The notes beneath the pieces are model-generated. The model saw only the letters and a list, made by a program, of their open reading frames with translations. It was not told where the DNA came from and did no database searches. A DNA stretch of 64,000 bases, taken from contig NZ_PCPR01000021.1 in assembly GCF_002979775.1 (NCBI RefSeq), positions 1 to 64,000 of the forward strand, written 5' to 3'. Below, piece by piece: positions 22,730-31,506 of this stretch. This stretch comes from Arthrobacter sp. MYb23. GTDB lineage: Bacteria > Actinomycetota > Actinomycetes > Actinomycetales > Micrococcaceae. The translations under genes were made by a program, and so were the position numbers. Each line of letters starts with the position of its first letter. Within the stretch, counting starts at the first letter, position 1.

Positions 22730-23932
22730 CTACGGCCTTCCAAGGAACGTGGGCAGCGGGTCCACTGAGTCCGCGCCAACCACCCTGTCACGTCCCTGTG
22801 CTTTGGCCCTGTACAGTGCCGCGTCTGCCACGTTGATCATGAACGTCAGGTCTTGAGTTTTGGCGCCCGTGGACGTCACGCCATAGCTGACCGTGGGGTA
22901 GGGCAAGCCGTCGGGATCTGCCATGGCGGACAGGCGGCGGCTGATCTCCGAGGCGATGGCCTCGGCCCGCTGCTGCGTTGCACCCGGCAGGAAAAGGATG
23001 AACTCTTCTCCGCCGTACCGCCCAACAAGGTCCGTCGACCTGACGGAAGCGGTGCAGGCCTCAGCGAAGGCACACAAGGCAGCGTCCCCGGCGGCATGCC
23101 CGTGCTCATCATTGACGGCTTTGAAATAGTCAAGGTCCGCCAGGATCAGGGCTGCACCGCGGCGTGCTGCCGGACCTTCCAGTTCCTTTTCGGCCAAGCC
23201 CAGGAAGGCGCCCCTGTTGAGCAGTCCGGTCAGGTGGTCCCGTTCGGCGCGCTCTCGGAGCCTTTTGATCAGGTGGCTGTTGCTGAGCGCGTTGATGGTG
23301 AAGGACAGCGATACCAAGAGGATCAGGTGCATGAGGGCCGCTGGCGCGTACCCGAAGAATGTCCGGAATGAGTTCCCGTCCGGCCCCTCCAGCACAAACG
23401 TGACGGCCCGGCCCAGGTAGTACAGGGATGTCAGCGCGGAGATAAGGGCCAGGAACTTCGTCACGCGCGACTGGGTGGACTTCGCGAACCACAAATCTGC
23501 TGCGGCCATGCCAAGGCCTGCCGCCGTCATGACCAGATACACCAAGCCGCCGGACCACAGGCTGGATTCCGCGCCGTCCATGGCTGACGTAAGGCCGGTG
23601 ATCAGTGGTGCCGGCGCCAACTGCCAGCCGCTGACTTTCCGGCCGCGAAGGGTTCGTGCACCTGCCCAGATGCTGAAGGCTCCGGCCACAATCAGGGCTT
23701 TGCCCGGTGGATTTGCCCAGGCCAGGAAGGTGGTTCCGTTCAGCAGGAAAGCAAAATTTCCGGCAAAGAAGAGAAGCAAGGCAACCCGCCACCAGCCGGT
23801 GCACGCGGACCGGAGCCGCCGGGAGGAGGCGGAGGACAGCACTATCAGGGTCAATGTGACCACACTGAGGACCATTCTTACGGAGAACGGGTCCAGGACT
23901 ATGGCTCCCTCTTGCAAAGAGACTGCAATCAT
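22730..23932 (-). CDS. Membrane GGDEF diguanylate cyclase
   Basis: A 400-residue protein with seven or so hydrophobic segments in the first 210 residues, then a GGDEF domain (about 228-385). The active-site loop reads GRYGGEEF, an accepted GGEEF form that can make cyclic di-GMP from GTP. An upstream LADLDYFKAVND motif supplies a metal Asp, and HGHAAGDAAL is also present. An RxxD inhibitory site (RSTD) lies five residues before the GGEEF loop. The membrane part probably senses an unknown signal. No EAL domain is attached. Single gene. Confidence 0.92.
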   Translation of the reverse strand: MIAVSLQEGAIVLDPFSVRMVLSVVTLTLIVLSSASSRRLRSACTGWWRVALLLFFAGNFAFLLNGTTFLAWANPPGKALIVAGAFSIWAGARTLRGRKVSGWQLAPAPLITGLTSAMDGAESSLWSGGLVYLVMTAAGLGMAAADLWFAKSTQSRVTKFLALISALTSLYYLGRAVTFVLEGPDGNSFRTFFGYAPAALMHLILLVSLSFTINALSNSHLIKRLRERAERDHLTGLLNRGAFLGLAEKELEGPAARRGAALILADLDYFKAVNDEHGHAAGDAALCAFAEACTASVRSTDLVGRYGGEEFILFLPGATQQRAEAIASEISRRLSAMADPDGLPYPTVSYGVTSTGAKTQDLTFMINVADAALYRAKAQGRDRVVGADSVDPLPTFLGRP

Positions 23933-24244
23933 GGCTCGGTCCTGCTACCGGCCGACCACCGCGGAGATCCTTCTTGATGGCCTCATGGCTCTTTGACCTC
24001 GCAAAACATTTAATCCCCCAATAATTTGTGGCGGCCCGCTTGACCGCAAAACCACAGTCAAGCACGTTTTCCCGCGGCAGCAGTCAACGGGCACAACCCG
24101 CGAAAAAGTTTTTTCGATTTTCGCGTCACGATCAGGAGTTGAGCTGCACTGTAACCGTAAGGGTTCCTCTTGTCTGGAAACGGACTATCCACATAAGCCC
24201 GAAAATCGTTGCCACCTACACGCCCTGATGGTTCGATGGGGTTC
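23933..24244. other. 312-bp intergenic gap between divergent genes
   Basis: This shared upstream region of the GGDEF gene (minus) and propeller gene (plus) is AT-richer than its surroundings, with several A/T runs around 24001-24030 and 24105-24125. A small A/T-rich inverted stretch (GCGAAAAAGTTTTTTCG) lies near 24101-24117. TTGACC at 23993 has no well-spaced -10. No coding region or known RNA is recognised. Confidence 0.6.
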
Positions 24245-25468
24245 ATGGCTACTTCAGAGAGTTACGTCATCGCGATCGGGACCAAGAAAGGCCTGTGGCT
24301 CGCAACCAGCCCGGACCGCAAAGACTGGTCCCTCTCCGGCCCGCACTTCCTGATGAGTGAGATTCCCAGCATCGGGATTGATACAAGGGGCGGCAAAACA
24401 CGAATCATGGTGGGTGTCCGGTCCGAGCACTGGGGACCCACGGTGGCCCACTCGGACGACCTCGGAGTCACCTGGACCGAGCCCGAGCTGGGTGCCATCA
24501 AGTTTCCGGACGGCACCGACGCCGCGTTGGAGCGCATCTGGCAGATATACCCCGACGCCGAGTCCCGTCCGGGCGTCGTGTGGGCTGGATGCGAGCCGAT
24601 TTCGGTATGGAAATCAACCGACGGCGGCGAGCACTTTGAGCTGAACCGCGGACTCTGGGACCACCCGCACCGCAGTGATTGGGGCGCCGGCTACGGCGGA
24701 GCGGCGGCGCACTCCATTGTGGTTGATTCTTCCGGGGAGAAGGTTCACGTCGCCATGAGCACGGGCGGCGTTTACAGATCGCTCGACGGCGGTGCTTCCT
24801 GGGAGCCCCGCAACAAGGGAATTTCGGCCTACTTCATGCCCGATCCCAACCCCGAGTTCGGCCAGTGCGTTCACAAGATTGCGGCAGATGCCGCCGTCGA
24901 GAATCGTTTGTACGCGCAGAATCATCATGGCGTCTACCGCACGGACGATGGCGGCGAGAACTGGGACTCAATCGCGGACGGGCTGCCTGCCGATTTTGGG
25001 TTCGTGATGCTGACTCACCCTCGGCGGGAGGGCACAGCATGGGTGGTCCCGTTGAAGGCGGACGGCGAACGCATCCCGCCGGACAGCAAGCTCAGCGTCC
25101 ACCGCACAGACGATGCCGGTGGTACGTGGAAGGAGCTGCACACAGGTCTGCCGGACCACGAATACAACGCCGTGCTTCGGGACGCGGCGTCCGTGGACAC
25201 TGCCGAACCCACTGGCGTGTACTTCGGAACCCGCGGGGGAGCCGTGTATGCCAGCGCTGACGAGGGCGAGACCTTTACTGAAGTGGCATCCCACTTGCCG
25301 GACGTGCTCTGTGTGCGTGCAGCCGTCGTGGTGGGAAACCCGGCAGGGGCGGAAAACCCGCTGGCCGCGGCGGAAGCCACACTGGTGGCGGAAGCTGAAG
25401 AAATCGTGGAGGCAGCAGCACAGAAGCGCGATCCGGACGCCGAAGACCCAGCCACGGTGCCTGGTTAG
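24245..25468 (+). CDS. BNR/YVTN-type beta-propeller protein (sialidase-like)
   Basis: A 407-residue protein with repeated Asp-box/BNR elements: VWKSTDGGEHFELNRGL, VYRSLDGGASWEPRNKGI, VYRTDDGGENWDSIADGL, VHRTDDAGGTWKELHTGL and VYASADEGETFTEVASHL. These are typical of WD40/YVTN/BNR six- or seven-bladed propellers (photosystem-assembly and glycosidase-like). Catalytic residues of true sialidases are not evident and there is no signal peptide, so it is a cytosolic binding or scaffold protein. The C-terminal 45 residues are Ala/Glu-rich. ATG 24245 has GGGG upstream; an in-frame ATG at 24209 is the alternative. It is followed 7 bases later by a MoaD/ThiS-like gene. Confidence 0.8.
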   Translation: MATSESYVIAIGTKKGLWLATSPDRKDWSLSGPHFLMSEIPSIGIDTRGGKTRIMVGVRSEHWGPTVAHSDDLGVTWTEPELGAIKFPDGTDAALERIWQIYPDAESRPGVVWAGCEPISVWKSTDGGEHFELNRGLWDHPHRSDWGAGYGGAAAHSIVVDSSGEKVHVAMSTGGVYRSLDGGASWEPRNKGISAYFMPDPNPEFGQCVHKIAADAAVENRLYAQNHHGVYRTDDGGENWDSIADGLPADFGFVMLTHPRREGTAWVVPLKADGERIPPDSKLSVHRTDDAGGTWKELHTGLPDHEYNAVLRDAASVDTAEPTGVYFGTRGGAVYASADEGETFTEVASHLPDVLCVRAAVVVGNPAGAENPLAAAEATLVAEAEEIVEAAAQKRDPDAEDPATVPG

Positions 25469-25475
25469 GTCCGTC

Positions 25476-25763
25476 ATGGCTGACTTTACGGTCCTGTTGC
25501 CTGGCGTCCTGCAGCCACTCGTCGGCGGACAGTCCTATCTGACTGCGTCCGCCGACGGGGCTGTGACCGTTGGACAGTTGCTGGACTCAGTGACCGGAGA
25601 TTATCCGGTGCTGGCCAGGCGTTTGCGTGATGAAACCGGAGCGCTCCGCCGTTTCGTGAATATTTACGTGAACGGTGATGAGGTCCGGCGTCTGAAGGGT
25701 CTTGAGACGGAGGTTGCGGCTGGCCAGGAGGTTCTGATTGTCCAGTCCGTGGCCGGCGGCTGA
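25476..25763 (+). CDS. MoaD/ThiS-like ubiquitin-fold sulfur carrier protein
   Basis: A 95-residue beta-grasp protein. The pattern VTVGQLLDSVTGDYPVLARR, FVNIYVNGDEVR and the C-terminal ...VLIVQSVAGG match MoaD/ThiS carriers, whose terminal Gly-Gly is adenylated and thiocarboxylated to deliver sulfur, or conjugated to protein. The two terminal glycines are present and directly precede the stop. No molybdopterin or thiamine genes are near. It is instead coupled 7 bases after a BNR propeller gene, so its acceptor is unknown. Confidence 0.85.
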   Translation: MADFTVLLPGVLQPLVGGQSYLTASADGAVTVGQLLDSVTGDYPVLARRLRDETGALRRFVNIYVNGDEVRRLKGLETEVAAGQEVLIVQSVAGG

Positions 25764-25786
25764 GTGGGGTTTGGGGTCAAGCCGGT

Positions 25787-26023
25787 TCAGGCGACGCGCC
25801 AAACACTGCATTCGTCGGTATTGATGGCTTTCCTCATTCCGGAGGCGTGATCCATGATCCAGACGACGCCGATTCCCGGCGCCGTTTCCTGGACGCGTCC
25901 GCGGCGGATGACCACGTCATCATAGGCGGGTCCCACGGACAGGCGGGCTTCGATCTCGTCTCCCCGGTGGAGCTGGCTGATCGCGCGTATACGTGTTGTG
26001 TGTGTTGTGACTTCCTTCAACAT
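25787..26023 (-). CDS. Small conserved hypothetical protein
   Basis: Seventy-eight residues from ATG 26023, supported by AGGAGG 7 bases upstream, the best ribosome site in this region; the open frame extends further upstream without coding character. The sequence (RGDEIEARLSVGPAYDDVVI, IGVVWIMDHASGMRKAINTD) looks like a small beta-barrel, with many Val/Ile strands and charged turns. No signal peptide or known motif is present. It is convergent with the MoaD-like gene and divergent from the large secreted protein. Confidence 0.7.
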   Translation of the reverse strand: MLKEVTTHTTRIRAISQLHRGDEIEARLSVGPAYDDVVIRRGRVQETAPGIGVVWIMDHASGMRKAINTDECSVWRVA

Positions 26024-26250
26024 GGTGGCCTCCTGGGCTGGAGCTTGTGCCTGCACTTGCCGGCTATTCCAGTGTGGCGGGGCAATGTTGCCACGGTATT
26101 TCGGCCCGGTTAGGGTTCCGTAAGCATTCCGGGATAGTTGGGTTTCCACGTGGCGAGCCCCGCCTGCCGGGATCACCGGCACCCCGGTTGTAGCCTGATC
26201 TCGGTTCTTGAGACTCACAGGAACCACAGGCTCCGGCTCAGGGAGATCGA

Positions 26251-28968
26251 ATGGGTGCGCTTCGGCGATCAATCGCGTTGTCTACAGGCTTGGTGGTATT
26301 TGCTACCGGCCTGTTTTTTGTGCAGACCCCCGCGACGGCGGTTCCGTTGCCCGGGCCGGAGAATCCGAACGTCCAGTTCGTGGAGGGGACGCCGCACTCC
26401 GAGCACGAGTTCGATAATCCCCCCGAGCGTGCGACGCCGTTCAACACCGGTCCCGACGCCGGTGCGGCGGCTGCTGGGCCCAGCGGCGATATCCGGGTAC
26501 GGCTGGTCACCGCCAAGCTGGCGGACAACAGCAATACGGTGTCCATGACCAATGCGGAGCAAGCTGTGGCGGCCACCAGCAACTACTGGAAAGCGATGAC
26601 GGCCAACAAGCTGTCTATGTCGGTGAACACCAAGGTTGCCGGCCACCAGTCCAAGGCGAAGTCCACCGATAGTTACAGCACCATCATGTCCACCATCACC
26701 AGCGAGCTGAAGTGGACAGCGAGCCCCTATACGGCACTGGTAATTTTCATTCCCACCTCCACCCTGTCCGGAAATGCCCTCGGCGCCGGATACAGCAGCG
26801 GAAGCTACAGCGGCCGGGTGCTCCTTCCCCAGATCAGCGGGTTCACCAACAACGTGATGAGCCACGAGTTCGGGCACGTCATCGGCCTGATGCACGCGGA
26901 CGCGTTGCAGTGCGGCAGTGGAGCGTCCGACGTCGGCGTTGACGGCAACGGTCGGTTCACGGATCCCTCGTGCTACATCCGGGAGTACGGCGACACCACG
27001 GACATCATGGGTGCTGCCCAATTCGAATCGCCCGTGGTGAGCAGCTCGCTCTGGGACTTTGCCGGGCTCGGCCGGGGAGATGAGATCCGGGATGTTGGCG
27101 TTGCCACGGGCGCCAAGACTTACACCCTTAAACCCTGGGGCGGAACCGACGCCCAGCGTGCCATCAAATTCACGGATCCCATCAGCAAAGAGGTCTACTA
27201 CCTGGAGCTGCGGCAGGCTGCCGGTTACGACAGCTACCTCGACGACTCCGGCAAGCCAGCAGGAAACAGAGGCGTCAAGATCGTCCAGCGCGGCGGAGCA
27301 ACCGTCGCTTCGTCCCTGATCCTCATGCCGTCCACCAAGCCGTTCCCGGAACCTTGGTACGCCACCAACCACGCATGGCAGGCCGGCAGCACCTTCACCA
27401 CATACACGGGCACCCGGGTGACCATCAATTCGGTGTCGGCCACGTCCGCGTCGGTGACCATCAACGCCGATTCCAAGCTCAAGGCGCAGATGCGTTTTTC
27501 GGCCGGTGACTTCGACGGCGACAAGCTCGCGGACGTGATGTCCCGCGAAGCGGACGGATCGCTCCTGCTTTTCAGTGGCTTGCCGGGCAACAGGTTGGAT
27601 GATCCGGTGCAGGTTGGCTCTGGTTGGGGCATCTTCAATGCGGTCATTGGAACAGGGGACGTCAACGGCGACGGTTTTGGCGATGTTCTTGCCCGGACCA
27701 GTGACGGCGGGCTGTGGTTGTACCCGGGCGACGGCAAGGGCGGGTTCCTTGCACGCAGCTACGTGGGGTCCGGCTGGCAGGGCTTTTCGCAACTGGTGCC
27801 CGTGGGCGATTTCAACGGCGACTCCCGTAACGATCTCCTGGCCGTAGGAAACGACGGCAAGCTGTGGCTGTATGCAGGCAACGGCTCGGGCAGCTTCCTG
27901 GCGGGTGTCCAGATCGGCCAAGGATGGGATGTCTTTGCCTCGCTGGCGCCGGCGGGATCGTTTGGCGGGGGATCGGCTGGTCTGCTGGCCACCGCCACCG
28001 ACGGAACACTCTATGCCTACCCGGGCGACGGCAAGGGTGGCTTCCTGCCGCGAACCGTTGCGGGAACCGGGTGGAGCGGTGCCGGTGACATTGTTGGAGG
28101 CCAGGATTTCACCGGCGACAGGCGCCCTGACGTCCTGGCAGCCAAGGGCAGCGATATGAGCCTGTACCCCGGCGACGGACAGGGTTTCGCCACCCGCCTG
28201 CCGATCGGTGCAGGATGGAACCAGTTTGCCCAGGTGTGGGAGGCCGGTGATTTCGACGGCGATGGCGTGGCCGATGTGCTGGCCCGCGCCAACGACGGCG
28301 CACTGTGGCTCTACCCGGGGAACGGTTCCGGCGGCTTCCTGCCGAGAGTCCAAGTGGGCTCGGGCTGGAACGGATTCACCGCCGTCGTCAGTGCCGGAGA
28401 TTTCGACGGCGACAGTCACCCGGACCTGGTGGCCCGGACATCCGACGGGGTGTTGTGGCTGTATCCGACCGACGGCAGGGGCCAATTCCTGGCACGCAAG
28501 CAGATCGGTACCGGCTGGCAGGGATTCACCGAGCTTCTTGCACCGGGCGACTTCTCAGGTGACGGCAAAGCTGACCTGCTGGCCCGCACTTCCGATGGAG
28601 CCCTGTGGATGTACCCGGGCAACGGCAGCGGCGGATTCCTGCCGTGGCGGCAGATCGGCTCGGGCTGGAACATGTTCAACACCGTCCTCCAGGGCGGCGA
28701 CTTTGACGGCGATGGACGTGAAGACGTTCTGGGCCGCGGCAACGATGGCGGGCTGTGGCTCTACCCGGGCAACGGCAGCGGCGGATTCTTGGGACGGTCC
28801 TATCTGGGCTCAGGGTGGAACATGTTCTCTTCCATGGCTGCACTGGGTAATGGCTTCACCGGAACCGGAGATCCCGCCCTGGTTGGCATAGCCGGCGATG
28901 GAACCTTGTTCCTTTACGTTGGCACTGGCAAGGGGGCGTTCCAAACGGTGGTGCTGGACCCGCGGTAG
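26251..28968 (+). CDS. Secreted metalloprotease-like protein with FG-GAP/VCBS repeats
   Basis: A 905-residue exported protein. The signal peptide is at about residues 1-30 (RRS, hydrophobic core, PATA-V cleavage). The zinc-protease motif HEFGHVIGLMH (205-215) is the HExxHxxGxxH metzincin signature, and a Cys pair (C221, then SCYIREYG) follows as in gametolysin-like M11 proteases. From about residue 418 come ten tandem 46-50-residue repeats of the pattern GDFDGDGxxDVLAR...DGxLWLYPGNGxGGF...GSGW, each with a calcium-binding D-x-D-G loop, predicted to form FG-GAP/VCBS propellers. Repeats 4, 5 and 10 have lost parts of the calcium loop. No LPXTG anchor. Probably extracellular protein degradation or adhesion; the propeller may bind polymer. 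Confidence 0.88.
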   Translation: MGALRRSIALSTGLVVFATGLFFVQTPATAVPLPGPENPNVQFVEGTPHSEHEFDNPPERATPFNTGPDAGAAAAGPSGDIRVRLVTAKLADNSNTVSMTNAEQAVAATSNYWKAMTANKLSMSVNTKVAGHQSKAKSTDSYSTIMSTITSELKWTASPYTALVIFIPTSTLSGNALGAGYSSGSYSGRVLLPQISGFTNNVMSHEFGHVIGLMHADALQCGSGASDVGVDGNGRFTDPSCYIREYGDTTDIMGAAQFESPVVSSSLWDFAGLGRGDEIRDVGVATGAKTYTLKPWGGTDAQRAIKFTDPISKEVYYLELRQAAGYDSYLDDSGKPAGNRGVKIVQRGGATVASSLILMPSTKPFPEPWYATNHAWQAGSTFTTYTGTRVTINSVSATSASVTINADSKLKAQMRFSAGDFDGDKLADVMSREADGSLLLFSGLPGNRLDDPVQVGSGWGIFNAVIGTGDVNGDGFGDVLARTSDGGLWLYPGDGKGGFLARSYVGSGWQGFSQLVPVGDFNGDSRNDLLAVGNDGKLWLYAGNGSGSFLAGVQIGQGWDVFASLAPAGSFGGGSAGLLATATDGTLYAYPGDGKGGFLPRTVAGTGWSGAGDIVGGQDFTGDRRPDVLAAKGSDMSLYPGDGQGFATRLPIGAGWNQFAQVWEAGDFDGDGVADVLARANDGALWLYPGNGSGGFLPRVQVGSGWNGFTAVVSAGDFDGDSHPDLVARTSDGVLWLYPTDGRGQFLARKQIGTGWQGFTELLAPGDFSGDGKADLLARTSDGALWMYPGNGSGGFLPWRQIGSGWNMFNTVLQGGDFDGDGREDVLGRGNDGGLWLYPGNGSGGFLGRSYLGSGWNMFSSMAALGNGFTGTGDPALVGIAGDGTLFLYVGTGKGAFQTVVLDPR

Positions 28969-29037
28969 GCGGTTAGCTCCGGCCCCTGGCTGCGCTCCTG
29001 CCCAGTTGCTTCGGCCAGACATGGCCAGAGAGCAGCG

Positions 29038-29073
29038 AAATGCCCGGCACGTCGCGGGACGTGCCGGGCATTT
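29038..29073. terminator. Bidirectional terminator hairpin
   Basis: A perfect 16-bp inverted repeat (AAATGCCCGGCACGTC, loop GCGG, right arm ending GCATTT) between the convergent protease-like and MHS permease genes. A at the left base and T at the right base give each strand a short U tail, so it can terminate both. Confidence 0.85.
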
Positions 29074-29112
29074 CCGCGCTTCAAGCCAAGTAACCGGGCA
29101 GGAGCGTCAGGT

Positions 29113-30450
29113 TTAGACGTGCTGGTGTCGCTTGTGGATGCCGAGTTCTGCAGTGGGTGTCTTTGCTGATTCGCGGGCTGTCATGGCCGAGACAGCGGCG
29201 ATCACGCAGATTACTGCGGTGAAGATGGAGATCTGGACCCATCCGCCGGGCTTGGTACCACCCAGGGCCGTAACGATGGCCGGGGCGAAGCCTGCCATGA
29301 GGAAGCCGAGCTGCGTACCAATGGCCAGGCCGGAGAAGCGGACTTTGGTGCTGAACATTTCACCGTAGAAGGACGGCCATACGGCGTTGGCTGCGGCGTA
29401 TCCGAAGGAGAAGTACACAACGGAGACCACGAACATCAACGGCACATTGCCGCCTTCGAGGGTCAGCAGGAACACCGGCGTCATGATGGCGCTGGACAAC
29501 GCTCCGTAGATGAAGACGGGTTTGCGGCCGATCTTGTCCGAGAGCATGCCGAACAGAGGCTGGGTTCCCAAGGCAACAACGTTTGCTGCGACCACCAGCC
29601 AGAGCGTGATGGTGCTGTTGACGCCGGCAACATCCTGGGCGTACTTGATGGCCAGGGTTCCAAAGACAGTGCTGACTGCGGCGATGAAGGCGCAGCAGAC
29701 CACGCGGAGAACATCGCGCCAGTGCAGCCGCAGGAGATCGGCAACGGGGAGCTTGGAGATTTCATTGTTCTTCTTGGCTTCCGCGAAAGCCGGCGGCTCG
29801 TGGAGGGTGCGGCGGATGAAGAAGGCCACCAGGACCACCACTGCGCTGAGCCAGAACGGAATGCGCCAGCCGATGCCGTACTTGATCTCGTCCGGCAGCG
29901 CCACCACGGGGATGAACACCAGTGCCGCCAGGATTTGGCCACCCTGGGTGCCGGTCAGGGTCCAGGAGGTGAAGAAGGAGCGGCGGTTGTCCGGGGCGTG
30001 TTCAAGGGTCATGGAAGAAGCGCCGGCTTGCTCGCCGGCCGCGGAAAGACCTTGGCAAAGGCGGGCAAGGACCAGCAGGACGGGCGCCCACCAGCCAATG
30101 GTCTTGAAGTCCGGGAGGCAGCCGATGACGAAGGTGGCTGCGCCCATCAGGACCAGCGTGAACATCAGGACCTTCTGCCGGCCAATACGGTCGCCGAAGT
30201 GACCCAGAATCACGGCACCCACCGGCCGGGCAACATAGGCGAAGCCGAAGGTTGCGAAGGACATGATGGCCGCGTTGGCGTCGGCGGAGGGGAAGAAGAC
30301 GTGGGGGAAGATCAGGGCCGCGGCTGAACCGAAGATGAAGAAGTCGTAGTACTCGACGGCGCTGCCGAGGAAGCTGGCAAGCGCGGCTTTCTTGGGTGTT
30401 CCGGTGGTTGTTTCAGTGCCTGGCGTCGCTGACGGCATTGTTTGGCTCAT
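29113..30450 (-). CDS. MHS-family major facilitator permease (shikimate-type)
   Basis: A 445-residue, 12-segment MFS transporter of the metabolite:H+ symporter subfamily, as shown by AALASFLGSAVEYYDFFIFG at the first segment, the GHFGDRIGRQKVLM loop between segments 2 and 3, and the long N-terminal-half pattern with RLCQGLSAAGEQAGA. ShiA, KgtP and ProP are family relatives. It is divergent from an IclR regulator and next to shikimate-degradation genes, so shikimate, dehydroshikimate or quinate uptake is the likely role. AAGGA precedes the ATG by about 7 bases. Confidence 0.88.
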   Translation of the reverse strand: MSQTMPSATPGTETTTGTPKKAALASFLGSAVEYYDFFIFGSAAALIFPHVFFPSADANAAIMSFATFGFAYVARPVGAVILGHFGDRIGRQKVLMFTLVLMGAATFVIGCLPDFKTIGWWAPVLLVLARLCQGLSAAGEQAGASSMTLEHAPDNRRSFFTSWTLTGTQGGQILAALVFIPVVALPDEIKYGIGWRIPFWLSAVVVLVAFFIRRTLHEPPAFAEAKKNNEISKLPVADLLRLHWRDVLRVVCCAFIAAVSTVFGTLAIKYAQDVAGVNSTITLWLVVAANVVALGTQPLFGMLSDKIGRKPVFIYGALSSAIMTPVFLLTLEGGNVPLMFVVSVVYFSFGYAAANAVWPSFYGEMFSTKVRFSGLAIGTQLGFLMAGFAPAIVTALGGTKPGGWVQISIFTAVICVIAAVSAMTARESAKTPTAELGIHKRHQHV

Positions 30451-30545
30451 GGGAGGTTCCTTCTGTGACGACGATGTCGCGGATCTAGCTTCAAAGGGAA
30501 GACCAGAACGAGGTGCGGCCGGATCATCCCGAAAGTAACCACATG

Positions 30546-30645
30546 GTGAGAGCTACTTGTGCAATACAGCAATACTGGCTGTGAGTGGGGTCACTTGTCA
30601 AGAGATGTCCCCACCATCTAGAAATAGCTCTCACTATGTGAGAGC
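30546..30645. promoter_or_regulatory. Palindromic operator and half-site in the permease/IclR divergent region
   Basis: GCTCTCACTATGTGAGAGC (30627-30645) is a perfect inverted repeat with 8-bp arms, ending 8 bases before the IclR start codon. An exact half-site GTGAGAGC occurs at 30546-30553, on the permease side. The arrangement suggests the IclR protein represses itself and controls the permease. Confidence 0.7.
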
Positions 30646-30653
30646 ATCGAGCT

Positions 30654-31424
30654 ATGAGTGTGAAAGAGGACACAAAGACCGACATGGTCGGCAAAGCCCT
30701 AAGCCTGCTGGTACTTCTGGGCAATGAACCGCGGGGTGCAAGTGCGGCTGATCTGGCCAGGAGCGCCAGCCTGCCGTTCAGCACCACCTATCGCCTGCTG
30801 GGCTCGCTGACGCGCGACGGCTTTGTGGATTACGAGCCCGATGGGCGTCGCTACCACCTGGGATTGCGCGTGTTCCAGCTCGGTCAGAGGGTTTCCAATC
30901 ATCATGGTTTTGCCGCTACGGCGCTGCCTGTCCTTCAGCGCGTAACGGAGCGGACGCATGAGGCCACCATCCTGTCTGTCCGTGATGGCAACCATCACCT
31001 CACTGTCAACAAGGTGGATGGGCCGAAGACCTTCCGCGTCACCAGCGATCCCGGCCATTTGGGGGCGCTGCACACCACGTCCGTAGGCAAAGCGATCGTC
31101 GCCTTCGAGGAGGAGATCGAGCGGAAGCGCCTCCTCGAGGAGCTCCCCCTGGATCTGCTGACCGAGCACTCGATCACCGATCGCGACAAGTTCCGCGAAG
31201 AAATCGAGCAGGTGCGCCGTCAGGGGTACGCGGTGATGGACGAGGAAAACGAGGTGGGCATGCGCGCTGTCGCTGTGCCGGTCCTGAACTCCCAAGGGCA
31301 CGCCTTCGCATCACTCGCCACGGCCGTGCCGGTCTTCCGCCTCACCTTGGAGGAACTCATTGCACACGTCCCCACCCTGCAGGAAGCCGCGGCTGAACTT
31401 GCCGCCCGCCTGCCCCAGCGCTGA
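30654..31424 (+). CDS. IclR family transcriptional regulator
   Basis: A 256-residue IclR protein. The N-terminal winged helix (about 10-70) contains ASAADLARSASLPFSTTYRLLG. The effector domain (about 85-250) contains HHGFAATALPVLQRVTERT, HTTSVGKAIVAFEEEI and GMRAVAVPVLNSQGHAF. It is divergent from the MHS permease and carries a perfect palindrome in front of its own start. It is one of two IclR regulators bracketing the shikimate/pca block and probably responds to shikimate or a related hydroaromatic acid. Its stop codon directly abuts repeat element C1. Confidence 0.92.
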   Translation: MSVKEDTKTDMVGKALSLLVLLGNEPRGASAADLARSASLPFSTTYRLLGSLTRDGFVDYEPDGRRYHLGLRVFQLGQRVSNHHGFAATALPVLQRVTERTHEATILSVRDGNHHLTVNKVDGPKTFRVTSDPGHLGALHTTSVGKAIVAFEEEIERKRLLEELPLDLLTEHSITDRDKFREEIEQVRRQGYAVMDEENEVGMRAVAVPVLNSQGHAFASLATAVPVFRLTLEELIAHVPTLQEAAAELAARLPQR

Positions 31425-31490
31425 CCCAACTGAGTCGCAGTTGAGGCCGTTTTGGGGCCTCAGAACGGCTTTAACTGCTACTTAGTTGGG
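31425..31490. repeat. 66-bp structured repeat, family C copy 1
   Basis: Begins CCCAACTGAGTCGCAGTT and ends with the imperfect complement AACTGCTACTTAGTTGGG. An inner stem GGCCGTT/AACGGCT brackets TTGGGGCCTCAG. It starts at the base after the IclR stop codon. Copies of identical length are at 38633-38698 and 42161-42226. It may act as a terminator or transcript stabiliser. Confidence 0.88.
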
Positions 31491-31506
31491 TGCGCGCCCT
31501 ATAAAT

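Noticed and set aside
26269..28485. A 738-codon open frame on the minus strand inside the secreted protease-like gene
   Set aside because: It is the mirror of the repetitive high-GC plus-strand gene. The plus-strand product has a signal peptide, zinc motif and propeller repeats, while the minus frame has no recognisable domain.
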